Assembly (NCBI GenBank): GCA_015501585.1
Contig: JADNRY010000078.1
Span: 124,001 to 188,000 of the forward strand
Direction of reading: 5' to 3'
Source: Rhodocollybia butyracea
Taxonomy: Eukaryota > Basidiomycota > Agaricomycetes > Agaricales > Omphalotaceae
Length of the DNA stretch: 64,000 nucleotides
The notes under the pieces are model-generated. The model did not search any database and was not told the DNA's origin. It saw only the letters and a program-made list of their open reading frames with translations. Positions 11,170 to 22,000 of the stretch are shown one piece after another (the first letter of the stretch is position 1; each line of letters starts with the position of its first letter). The translations under genes and the position numbers were made by a program.

Positions 11170-12770
11170 AACAGAACGCATACCCGCAATATTATTCCCT
11201 TGTCTCTCTCCTTCTCCGTCCCATCACATTCCACCGGCCTCGTTTCACTGGAATCTACACGCGATCCCTTAATGAAGTCGACGCAGGGTTATTATTCGAG
11301 GGCTCGGTCAAGAAGCGATCCTCCACGTTGCATAGGCGGCGGTCCGTCCGTATGGTCCAAACGGGTCGTCAAAGGTATTTCCACATTTCGTTAGAGTTGT
11401 TACGGTCGTCGGTGGAGGACCATCATGAACTCCGAAGTGCCAATATGCCTCCGAGGTGGTGCAGCATAAAACGGAGGATCGTTTCAGCTCCCGTCTCTAT
11501 CTCTAGCATGATTCGCGAGATAGTGGTGGCGGCGAAAGGAGAAGGAGACCTTAGTGCTATAGCATGAGCAGTGAAACCTAGCATGACCCGTTGAGCTTCT
11601 ACACCTGTATAACGTATATATACTTTGCTTACCTGAGACTCCGAATCAGGTCGCCTACTGGTCAGTTCCTCTCTGGGATGTACCTAGAGCAGATCGAGTA
11701 GGACCACACGGCTCCTACAGCGACCCAGTTAACTAAGTATTCTCCGAACCTGAACTGAAAAACTCACCTCATCTGCGTTGCCGTAAGTATATCGTGACAG
11801 GAACCAGATGGTCGAGTCCGGGACTGTTCGCTGGCAGAGTGTTGGTGAGCAGGTGCGGCTCGCGAGGGACGTGTTCTACTACTTTCGGCGCCACCGTGAA
11901 ATGTAGGCTAAGATAGTTGGTGTTACTGCTCGAAGTAAAAGATGGAAACCGAGCTCACAGCTTGTTTGACAAATCCCTCCATGTCCGATTCGGATGGAGA
12001 ATCGCCCAAAATCGCGCAAATGGTCAGAACATTCCCGACCAGGACCAGGACCAGCCCTCGACACCCCGAGTCACATTGCTCTAGGAGCTCTGGGAAGCTG
12101 AATAGCAGTGTCATCTTCGACTCCCAGAGCATCCCTATCGGTGTACATGCCTGATCCTGCCCGAAAAGTTTCTGCGCTGACGCCAATATTTAAGCTATTC
12201 CTGAGTAAAGGGAAATGTGAATGAGCACGCTCAGGATACAAAAATTGAATTTTAACGTACTCACATCACAGTCAGTGTACCAAATGTTTTGAGGCGCAGA
12301 GGGAGCGGGTGCAGCCAAATCATCGATCCAAATTTCACGACTTGCTGGTGGGGAGGAGGATCTCGAACTGATCGTAGTGGGGTACTTGTACTTCAAGTCC
12401 TTATCATGGATGGACAATACGCTTGAGATCTTGCTTCGCAGATTGTGGAGTAAGCGGTGGCCTTTTTCGACCTATAAGGATCATCAGATGAGATGGATCA
12501 AGGAGAAGGGGTATTCACGCACGTACGGGGATTTTTTGATACCGGTTCAGAAGGCTGACTTGACCGTTCGGTGGCATGTCGAGAGCATGCAGAGCCATCT
12601 TGCATGGGTGGATGAAGATCTGTATGTTGGGCAACTGGGTGAGTAAGTGCCACCTTAAACTCGTCTGGAACCCAGTCTTCGCGATCAGTGACTGGAGCGC
12701 TGCGCTGCCAAGGAGGGAACTTTCGCGATGGGGAGACCTATGTCTTAAGAAGACAAAGGGGAGTTTCCGG
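11170..12770 (-). pseudogene. WW-gene fragment, copy 1 (decayed)
   Basis: A partial copy of the 3' part of the WW-domain gene at 19026-23026. Matches run in the same order and strand: the last exon near 11200-11560, the exon with NNRIGVDGV-type sequence near 11790-11880, the SRAGPGRE/RSRDFG exon near 11950-12180, and the exons around 12290-12540 and 12540-12770. Stops and deletions break every exon, and the WW domain itself is not included. It ends abruptly at about 12770, where four-helix gene sequence begins. Confidence 0.85.
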
Positions 12771-12774
12771 ATCC

Positions 12775-13330
12775 AAACTACCAGCATAACCCAATCCGAC
12801 AATTCTATGGGGAGTTCCTCGGGCGAAACCCCATATCTATCTCCCAACGACTCAAATGTATGCGGAATAAACCTCGGCGCTTGATAAAGCACACTACTAC
12901 ATAGCAGCACTATGGACACATCATTTGCCAGCATGCATTTGCCTGGGAGAAAATCCGGTAAAGAGTACGCGAAGCGAGGTTATAGAGATGCATCGAGTTT
13001 GAGTAAAACGAGAGATGTATTGCGAAGAAGGTAAGAAAAGGCCTTGGATTGCGATGGGTGCTTCGATGGCTACGTGGAGGAATACCATGGCGCTGAGGAA
13101 TGTGGTTAGGTTTTATAATATTCTGGGGTAACTTTCAAACGGCTTCGCAAGGCAGTGCATGGAGGAGCTGACATTTTGGAGGTGGAAGTTGGAAAGAAAG
13201 TAGCTGCTCGTCAGATAAGATAACGTACAATCAAAATTACGTACTTCATAAGAACTTCTCGACTTGCGCCGTTTATAATTACCATTTCGCATGGGCAGGA
13301 AATCATAACGGATTGGATATTACGGAAAGC
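12775..13330 (-). pseudogene. Four-helix membrane gene fragment, copy 1 (decayed)
   Basis: Nearly the whole length of the gene at 7024-7604 is recognisable, with the same VLYQAPRFIPHTF core. Deletions, frame breaks and a lost final exon make it non-functional. It abuts the WW fragment, which marks a duplication junction. Confidence 0.85.
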
Positions 13331-13918
13331 CTGACGCTCATTAGGGTATGAAAACGATAAACAAGAAGGGTCGCAAAGGCAGAAATCACGATAGATAGAT
13401 TGTAAAGATAACCGCCAACTTGACTTGGCCATCCGCTAAAGACCACACTCCCCACATTCTGATCTCTGAGTACCTGTTAACAACTATGCATGAGAGTGTC
13501 GAACGTCAGCAAAGGGAGTCAGAAACTAGATGGAATGAGCTTGAAACTGGTCCTCTGGAGAGATATGCATGAGATTGTATACAAAAAGGCATGTGTGATT
13601 CCCTAAGAGCAGATGAAGGACTACAAAGTGAAGAGAGGTGAAGAGAGGTGAAGAGTGTCTAAGAAGTAGAATGTACGCGTGGGACCGTAGAGCGAGGAAA
13701 CGAGGAAAACAAGAATGGAGATTTCAAACCATAGGCCTCTATAATCTCTATACTTTTTGCTTACTTGCGTCGTCTTTGACTTCTGGGATCATCGTCAGAT
13801 ATAAACTCACTCAGCGTCGACTTGCTTACCATGAAGTCCAGCTCAGCCATGGCCGGGGCTAGGAGGCCCAGTATAACCCATGAAGATATCGCCGGGGTTT
13901 TGTCCTATGATATGAATG
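13331..13918. other. SSP2 downstream region
   Basis: No gene seen. It includes sequence matching the 5' flank of the four-helix gene (compare 13340-13500 with 7970-8110) and a short tandem repeat at 13628-13653 (GTGAAGAGAG, about 2.5 units). Near 13740-13830 it resembles 9090-9200 downstream of SSP1. Confidence 0.5.
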
Positions 13919-14840
13919 TCAGCTTAGCGCACTTGATATGTCAGCCTGCTTACTATTTTGGTTGGGAGCATTACCATTTTGTTGCGGATGGTTAGGCGGA
14001 TTAGGATGTTGTTGCAGATGGTTAGGCAGATTAGGATTTTGTTGTGGATGGTTGGGCACAGAAGGCCCGCCAGGTTCATGATTCCCTCCCCCTCTCCCTG
14101 GGATTGTAAGCTTAGCGGCTATAATATCGCTGGATTGGCTTGCTCACCAAGAAGCCCGCTTCTATACCAACCCGTGACCCTCGGCTGGGTCACTGTATTC
14201 CACTTATCCAGCCAATCTCTTTGATTCGCCTTAAACCTACCATTGCAACGCGTTATTAGATCGTTCGCTGGTATCGTGGAAATTCCGTCTCGATTCCATA
14301 TTTTATTGTTCCACTCAGCAGGCTGAAGCCCATGTGAGTTGGCGTTAGGGGGTAAGACCTGATGCCCTTGTGAGTCGGGGATCAAATTGGACACCCAGAA
14401 GATTTGACCGTAGATGCCAACAGGATCGATAACTATCCATCCGAAACATGGATACAGAGGCGGACAAAGGATGCTTCCCTGGAGCACAAAACGAACCATC
14501 CCTTGATCGAGACCGGATTGTGATGGTTTAGTGTTGTATTCAATCTTGAAATGCTGACGTTGAGCTCCAGGTCGCGTCAACCACTCGTTAATCATCCGAG
14601 TAATATAGCCTTTCGTTCCGGCCAAACATCCATCTAGAACAGGCTCGAAGGACCTAGTGGGGTCGTTGGGGTCGGGGTCGGGGTGGAGAATAGTCACAGA
14701 AAATCCCTAAAAGAGTCATGAATAAATGAAAACCAAGTTGGCCTCATTAAATCTACCTTCCTAGTGGGCACCCCATGCACAGCAAAGATGAGCACCGAGA
14801 AGAAGAAGAAGAGCCCCAGGCAATGGATACGAGAGGTCAT
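13919..14840 (-). CDS. Secreted protein SSP2 with His/Pro/Gln/Asn repeat tail
   Basis: A predicted 273-aa secreted protein, exons 14757-14840, 14148-14706 and 13919-14097, all in phase. The signal peptide is LGLFFFFSVLIFAVHG. The core matches SSP1 and SSP3: TRMINE, a cysteine four residues before PCFGW, then FWVSN, QGHQVLP, FKANQRDWLDKW and TQPRVTGW. The last exon encodes Gly-rich sequence, then three copies of a roughly 10-residue NHPQQNPNPP-type repeat. It ends SSALS, as does SSP3. It lacks the strong basic patch of the other two. The neighbours on both sides are pseudogene fragments, so the open frame here implies this gene alone has been kept by selection, or that its duplication is recent. 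Confidence 0.75.
13981..14060 (-). repeat. 30-bp repeat, about 2.7 units, coding in SSP2
   Basis: Units of 30 bp (13981-14010, 14011-14040, partial 14041-14060) encode the NHPQQNPNPP-type repeat of SSP2. They keep the reading frame. Confidence 0.85.
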
Positions 14841-15470
14841 AAGCATTGAAAATGAGCTAAAGAGTCTTCGGGTATCGAGTAAAGCGTGAGTGGGGTTTGA
14901 ACTGAGCCAGCAGTCAGGAAAAATTGAAGAATTCGCTCGGAGCTCCCAGCTCGCTCGTTGTTTTATAATATATCCAACGTTTCGTGACCATGCGTCTGAG
15001 CAGCCACCCCTTGATTAGCCTCCAGGGTGTAGTTGACTCTGGGCCTCTCTGGGCCGACTTCTCGTAGGTTTATCAAGCTTTATCAACCCGATACGAACCG
15101 ATCTTTGAAATACTGAGCAAAATTCGGATTTCGGAATCTATATCAATCGTTTCAACGCGATGTAAGTATATCATTTTGTTTTTGTGAGCGATTTTAGTGA
15201 CTGACAATTTTCTGGCAGCGCCGTAAAGTACTGGCTGACATTGTTCCACCCCCTGGGCCTGAACTTCGCGGTGTGGCGCCAATTGCACTTTCTTCAAGTT
15301 GTCTTGAAACCAAGAGCCGGCGGCGTAGTGTAAATTCTAGAACGTTATGAGCGCACTGATTCAAATTTGAACTTTTATGAGTGTAGCTATGTAACATTCA
15401 TTAGCAATTAAGAAAAAAAAACCAGTACACTAGTGACCGCTTACAAAAGTTACAAGCAGAAAAGGAAAAC
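14841..15470. promoter_or_regulatory. SSP2 upstream region
   Basis: No gene. It is homologous to the SSP1 and SSP3 upstream regions, with the shared words CCACCCCTTGATT, GAACTTCGCGGTG and GTAACATTCATTAGCAATTA. Confidence 0.55.
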
Positions 15471-17010
15471 GCAAACATGCAGTGAATCCCCTCTCTCCCT
15501 CGCCTTCTCTTCAAACCTGTGTTTCCATCATCAATATTCACGTCGCCGCTAAAACCATTCGATTGACCAAACCTCTCCTCCTACATCCTCCCGACCTCTT
15601 TCGCTGGAGTCTTCATGCGATCGCTTGATCAAGTCGGCGGAGGGTTATTATTCGAGGACGGCAAGCGATCATGCGAAGGCTGCTCATGGAAAGCCTGTCA
15701 AGAAGCGAACCTCTGTGTCGCACAGGCGGTGGTCGGTCTAAACGGTCTAAACGGCCACAGAAGCGATTTACATCACGCTTTTCGTCAAAGTGGTGGACTG
15801 CGGTGGAGTGGAGTACCATCTTCAATGTCCATATCCTCAGTAGCAATGTCTCGGAGGTGGTGCAGCGGAAAATTGAGCCTCCATCTCTATCCTTCTCCAT
15901 CCCTAGGATGATTCGCGAGACAGTGGTGGTGGCGAAGGATGTCGTTGACGGTAAACCGGGAAGGAGGCCTTCGCATTAGTGAAACCTAGCATGATCAACT
16001 GAGCTTCTGCGCATGTATAACGTATCTACCTTGCTTACCTGTGACCCCGAATCAGATCGCCTGGTGGTCGGTTCATCTCTGGGATGCACCTAGAACACAA
16101 GGAGTTCACGCCCAGGCATGTTCACAAAGAGTGGCTACCCTACCGTCGTTAGTCCAGATCCTAAGTGTGCGCTATCCCTGTTGTTAGTCCGAGATTGAAT
16201 AAGACCAGACGATTCCTGCAGCGACCTAGCCAGCTAAGTATTCTTCGATACTGAATCGAAAACTCACCCCATTTGCCCTGCCCGATTCGGTTGCATATCG
16301 ATTATTTGTATCAGGAACCATATTCGCGCTGCTGGGATGCACTTTTGGACCAAATTGCCGAGCAGGAGCATTCGGGACACCGTCAACTCCAATGCGATTG
16401 TTCAACGTTCAACGTTCACCGACCAAGCGTAATTAGAAGCAGGTGCAGCTAGCGAGGGACGTCCTCTACTACTTCTGGCGCCACCACGGAATGCAGGCTA
16501 AGGTAATTGGTCTTACTGTTCAACTTATATAAAAGAAACAAAAGCGAACTCACAGCTTGTGCGACAGATACCTCCTCATCCCATGTCCGATCCGGATGAT
16601 GCAATGGTCCAAAATCGCGCGAACGGTCGGAACAATCCCGAGCTGGACCAGCCCTCGATATCCCCGAGTCTTCATGATCCCTATTGCTCTATGAGCTCTG
16701 GGAAGCTGAATAGCAGCATCATTTTTAACTCTAAAAACCTCACTATGCCTGATCCTGCCCAGGAAGTATCCTATTTCTGCGATAGAGGGAAACGTGAATA
16801 AGAAGTCTAAACTTAAGATACTAGAAATCACGTACATAGATTTTCTGATACCGGTTCAGAAGGTTTACTTGACCGTTCGCGTCGCACATGGCGAGAGCAT
16901 TGCCTAGTGCAAAACCACCCCGCCCCCTCACCTCGCATGGCGGATTTGTATGCTGTGTGACTAGCCGAGTAGGTTCTTCCACCTTAAACTCGTCTGGAAC
17001 CTAGTCTTCG
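15471..17010 (-). pseudogene. WW-gene fragment, copy 2 (decayed)
   Basis: A second partial copy of the 3' half of the WW gene. The last exon is recognisable at 15480-15970, including the GSLLDRLSM word. The splice region is near 16030-16270 and middle exons lie at 16380-16760 and 16840-17005. Frame breaks and deletions occur throughout. It breaks off at about 17010, where a scrap of the four-helix gene follows. Confidence 0.85.
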
Positions 17011-17060
17011 TTCCCCGTGCAGTCTCAGCATCCTTCGTCTGCCCGCTCGTTCCTCGAATC
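17010..17060 (-). pseudogene. Scrap of the four-helix membrane gene, copy 2
   Basis: TTCCCCGTGCAGTCTCAG at 17009-17026 matches 7187-7206 of the four-helix gene apart from small changes, with weaker similarity for another 30 bp. The rest of the gene has been lost. The value of this scrap is that it puts the second WW/four-helix junction next to the second WW fragment. Confidence 0.55.
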
Positions 17061-17581
17061 CTTTGTGGCTTGGCAGTGGTAGGATATGATAACTCGGACT
17101 TCGGGATGGCAGTTCGGAGTTGGATGAGAGGGAATGGAAATCATTTGGTCTAGTAGATAGTGTGAAGGCTGGTATGAGCTAGTCAATCCATATTGTCAGT
17201 TTTTTGTCATTGTAGTCGCGTCGCAAGATGTAGCGCCAAAATTAGTCCCACGCATTTGCCTAAGCCTTTTCAAGTCCGACGAGGAGATAACTACGGTCTG
17301 AATCGAATCCATTACTGCCTCGCTCTCAACACCTTCCATTCGACATGAGATCGAACGCGAAAGCGAACCCTTAGGTCATTTAACTAACATGGAACTCCAG
17401 TCTTACACATTCCAAGGAGGAAACGGCAGAAACGAATCTGGATATGTCAAAGCTAGACATACTGTGCCTTACTTATGTCCGGGCTCATGTAAGTACACTG
17501 TGTCGTTCAATTTATTTCTTTGACGTAGGATATGAGGGATCCTCCGGAGGATCTTGGATCACGGCTTGGTCACCTCAATGG
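17061..17581. other. SSP3 downstream region
   Basis: No gene seen. At 17434-17462 it matches the SSP1 3' flank (ACGAATCTGGATATGTCAAA). At 17530-17575 it holds a vestige of the sequence from which the SSP1 repeat was made, including a GATCCTCCGGAGGATC palindrome. Confidence 0.5.
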
Positions 17582-18449
17582 TCAGCTCAGCGCACTCGAT
17601 GTTAGTACTACTGCCTGCTCACCCTTTTGGTGCGGAGGCGCAGATTCATGATTCTTGGTCACTGGGAATCGGAACGTAAATCAGTTTTGCGGCTACAATA
17701 TTCATCACTTGATGCTGGGTTGCTTACCGGTACCCTTCGCTTTCTTGCGCCCTTTAGACCCACCTTTCCCAGTCTCCTCTTCGGATTCATCTCCTTTCTT
17801 CCTCTTTAGTCCTGACTTTGTAGAAGGCTTTTTCCAACTTTCGAGTCCCGGCTGGGTCACCCCATACCACTTATCCAGCCAATCATTTTGAGTCGCCTTA
17901 AACTTAGTATTGAGACCCTCAGCTATCCCGTGCAGAGCTTCGCTATCTCCCCAGTGATCCCAGCTGTCCCAGTTACCAGTCCGATGTCCATGTGGGTTGG
18001 TGGTCACATCTTTCACCCAGAAGAGTGAACCCAAGATGGTAGCGTCATACTTCATCCACCCGAAACATGGATGCTTGTTACAAAGGGTCCCTCCATTGAC
18101 TGCAAAATCAACCCTCTCTCGGGTGGCACCGGATTGACCTCTAGTCATCTTCTCAGCGTTGTATTCAGGAGTGAACTTTGGATCATCTGGCGACTTGAGC
18201 TTCCCTTTAATCACCTGAGTAATCTGGATTTTCGTGGAGATTAAAACTCCTTTCAGAATTGGGGCGTAGTCCTCCGAAAAGATAGTCACAACATATTCCT
18301 AAGAGTCATGAGTAAATGAAATCAAAGTTGGCACCTTTAAATCTAGTATATACCTGCTCATGGGGCTGGATCTTGTGGGGCATTCCGTGCACAGAAAAGA
18401 TGAGCACAGAGAAGAAGACGAGCGACAGGCAATGGATACGCGGGGCCAT
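17582..18449 (-). CDS. Secreted protein SSP3 with basic tail
   Basis: A predicted 248-aa secreted protein, exons 18354-18449, 17728-18298 and 17582-17661, all in phase. The signal peptide is LSLVFFSVLIFSVHG, followed by MPHKIQPHEQ. The core has a cysteine four residues before PCFGW, then GSLFWVKD, NPHGHRTGNWDSWDHWG, FKATQNDWLDKW and VTQPGLESW. After the core is a long Lys-rich segment (KKPSTKSGLKRKKGDE, GGSKGRKKAKGTGK) with two clusters resembling a bipartite nuclear signal. It ends SSALS. It is the copy closest to the intact WW gene, whose 3' end lies 577 bp upstream. The family has no name I recognise. Confidence 0.78.
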
Positions 18450-19025
18450 CAGCATCAAAATGAGCTGAAGAGTCTGTGGGTGTTGAGTAAAGTGTGTGGA
18501 GTTTGAACTGAGCCAGCAGTTGGGAAGAATTCGCTCCCAGCTCGCTCTGTCTTATAGTGTCGGAACCATGCGTTTCACCAGTCACCCCGTGCCACCCCTT
18601 GATTGGAAGGCTCCCGTTTGTTCTTGGAAATATTGTGATATTTTGGAATCTATCAATTCCACGTCGTTTCCACACTAGTACTCCGGAGTCCGGGCCTTTT
18701 ATTTTATTTTTGTGACGATTTTTTAGCCACTGGCAGTTTTTTCTGGCAGCGCTGAAGTTCACTGACATCGTTCCACCGCTTCTGAACTTCGCGGTGTACA
18801 CCAATTGCATTTGCAAAAATAAGAATCCGACTGGCGCCCGTCCGTATGTAGAGAAAGCAAACATGAGCTCAGCATGAGCGTTCAGACTTTTACGAGGGTC
18901 CTACTATGTAACATTCGTTAGCAATTAAGAAATAAAACCAGTACAGGGACTAGTGACTGTTGAAATACGTATGAAACTCGAAAACTACAAGCAGAAAAGA
19001 AAGAAAAAAAACACAACACGCAGTA
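18450..19025. promoter_or_regulatory. SSP3 upstream region and 3' flank of the WW gene
   Basis: No gene. It holds the parent version of the shared SSP upstream region, followed by the WW-gene 3' end. At 18900-18945 is the conserved AGCAATTAAGAAATAAAACC word seen in all three copies. Confidence 0.55.
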
Positions 19026-22000
19026 TTATCCCCGTCCTCCTCCCCTGCCTCTCCTTGGCTTTTGAGCCCTTCGCCTTCTCTTCGAGCCCACGTTTCCATC
19101 ATCCATATCCACATCTCCGTTGAAGCCATTCGATTGGCCAGGCCTCTCCTCCCATACGGCGTCCTCCCGACCTCTTTTCGCTGGAATCTGCACGCGATCC
19201 CTTAATGAAGTCGGCGGAGGGTTATTATTCGAGGGCGGTGGGCGATCGTTCTGAGGGCTGCCCATGGAAAGCCTATCAAGAAGCGATCCTCCACGTCGCA
19301 TAGGCGGCGGTCGGTCTGAATGGTCCAAACGGTCGTAACCATTTCCATCACGCTTTTCGTTAGCACGGTTGTTACGGTCATTGCGGTGGAGCGGAGGTCC
19401 ATCATCAATGTCCATATCCTCAGTGGCAATATGTCTCCGAGGTGGTGCAGCGGAGAACGGAGGATCGTTTCGACCCCTGTCTCTGTCTCTGTCCCGCTCC
19501 GGAGCGGAAAATTGAGCCTCAGATAAACGGCGCTGGCGTTGTCCTTGTGCACGGTTGTCGACAGGTGAAGCTGACCTTCGGTTACGCGGCCAATCAGCGC
19601 GGCCACGATCATTGTTTCCTGGACCACCACCTCCGGTCCGTCGTTCAAAGTCGGGCGTGGGGGACCGTATAAGTGGCATGACTGGCTTTGGAGGTAGCCC
19701 ATACCCACGTGAAGGCATAGTTAATGCTGGTGGAGGAGGTGGAGGGGGCGAAGGAGAACGATGTTTATCTCGTTCGACCCAACCGGAAGTATCGCTTAAG
19801 ACAGGATTGCCCCTCGAATATTGCCCGGTCCCCTCGACCTGGGGAGCGGTCGCTTCGCTGCCAGCGAGGCGGAGGTGTGGATGATTCGCGAGATAGTGGT
19901 GGTGGCGAAGGATCTCGTTGACGGTAAACGGGGGAAGGAGGCCTTCGTATGAGTAGAGGAGCCTAGCATGGCCTATTGAGCTTCTGCGCATGTATAACGT
20001 ATAAACTTCGCTTACCTGCGACCCCGAATCAGTCCGCCTACTGGTCGGTTCATCTCTGGGATGCACCTAGAACACAAGGGGTTCAACCCCAAACATGCTT
20101 ACAAAGAGTGACTACCCTTACCGTCGTTGGTCCAGATCCTAGGCGTCCGCTATCCCCGTTGTTAGTCCGAGGCCGAATTGGACCCGATACATCCTACAGC
20201 CACTCATTTAACTATGTATTCTTCGATCTAAAAATGAAAACCCACCTCATTCGCCCTGCCCGATTCGTTTGCATATCGATTATTTGTAACAGGAACCATA
20301 TTCGCACTGCTGAGATGCACTTTTGGACCAGATGGTCGAGCAGGGCCGTTCGGGACACCGTCAACCCCAATGCGATTGTTCACCGACAGAGTGTTGTTGG
20401 GAGCAGGAGCAACTGGAGAGGGACGTCCTCTACTACTTCTGGCGCCACCACGAAGTGTAGGCTAACGTAATTGATCTTACTGTTCGACAAATTAAAGAGT
20501 GAAAAACTAACTCACAACTCGTCCGATAAATAGATCCTCATTCCATGCCCGATCCGGATGATGCAATGGCCCAAAATCGCGCGAACGGTCAGAACGTTCC
20601 CGACCAGGACCAGCCCTCGACACCCCCAAGTCTACATCATCTTTATTGCCCATTGCTCTAGGAGCTCTGGGAAGCTGAATAGTAGTATCATCTTCAACTC
20701 CAAGAGCCTCTCTATCTGCGTACATGCCTGATCCCGCTCGCGCACCAGTAGAAGTATCTGCACTGACACTGGTACTTGAGCTATTTCTGCAGTAGAGGTA
20801 AACGTGAATGAGAATGCTCAAGACACTAGAAATTAATCAACATACTCATATTCTCTCCGATCGGTGTACACCGGGGATTGGTTACGACGAGTAGAGTGAG
20901 CGGGTGCAGCCGAATCGTCGATTTCTAGACTTGCAAATTTTGCGACCTGCTGGTGGGGAGGAGGATCTCGAGCTGCTGAAGATCGGGGTGGAGGTGGCTT
21001 GGGTGCTTGCAGTTGTCCTTGTTCTTGAGTGGACGGAGCCGGTACGCTTGCCTTAGTAGATCTTGCTTCGCGGAACCGAGCGGATTGTGGAGGGAGCGGT
21101 GGCCTTTTTCGACCTATAAGGATCGTAGATGAGATGGAGCAAGTGATGGAGTGTTCAAACACATACGGGGATTTTCTGATACCGGATCAGAAGGTTGACT
21201 TGACCGTTCGGCGTCGTACATGTCGAGAGCATTGCCTGGTGCTGAGTCATCTTGCATGGGTGGATTAATATCTGTCCGTTGTGCGACTGGGCGAGTCGGT
21301 GCTTCCACCTTAAACTCGTCTGGAACCCAGTCTTCATGATCACTGACTGGAGCGCTGTGCTGAGGGGGGGTGCCAAAGCGACTTGGTCGTCTTCCTGTCC
21401 GTTCGCGATGGGGAGACCTATGTCCTAAGGAGACAAAGAAGGATACATGGAATGAACATGACAAGTTTTACATAGGTGGTTAAGGGAGGGTAAAAAGAAA
21501 CAGAGAAGTCCATGATGAGCGTCCTTGAGTCGAGTAAAGAAGAGAGGGAGTAGGGAATTGGGAAGGGGAGCCGATAGCAAGAGAGAGGATCTGTAGCGCG
21601 AATTCACCAGAAGCGAAAGACATTATATCTTCCCTGGCTAAACAGAGCGCGGGAAGCTGCGCCACAACTCTGAAAGTTGAAAGCACAACGGAAGGGATAG
21701 GATGGTATCAGGCTGATTAACGTACTGTGATTGGAATTATGGATTTGTGGATCACGTAGGTCTTGCTCTCGGTCTCCCCGAGCGCCACGTTTGTCATGAG
21801 TGGGATTTCCAGACGTCGACCGTTCGTGTTCATAAGAATCGCGTCCGTGAGGCTCGTCTTGCATTCGCTGACGTTGATGATTCCGGAGCTTCGGGTCCAG
21901 TGGAGGGGGAGACCAATGGCGGTCAGTAATACCATTTTCTGAAAAATCCCTGTCTCTGTTAGCATGTCGAGTTTCTTTGGCTGATACAGGTTGTCGGCCA

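Noticed and set aside
11136..11567. Plus-strand open frame of 143 codons
   Set aside because: It is the reverse strand of the decayed last exon of the WW-gene fragment. Low-complexity Arg/Ser coding often leaves long antisense frames.
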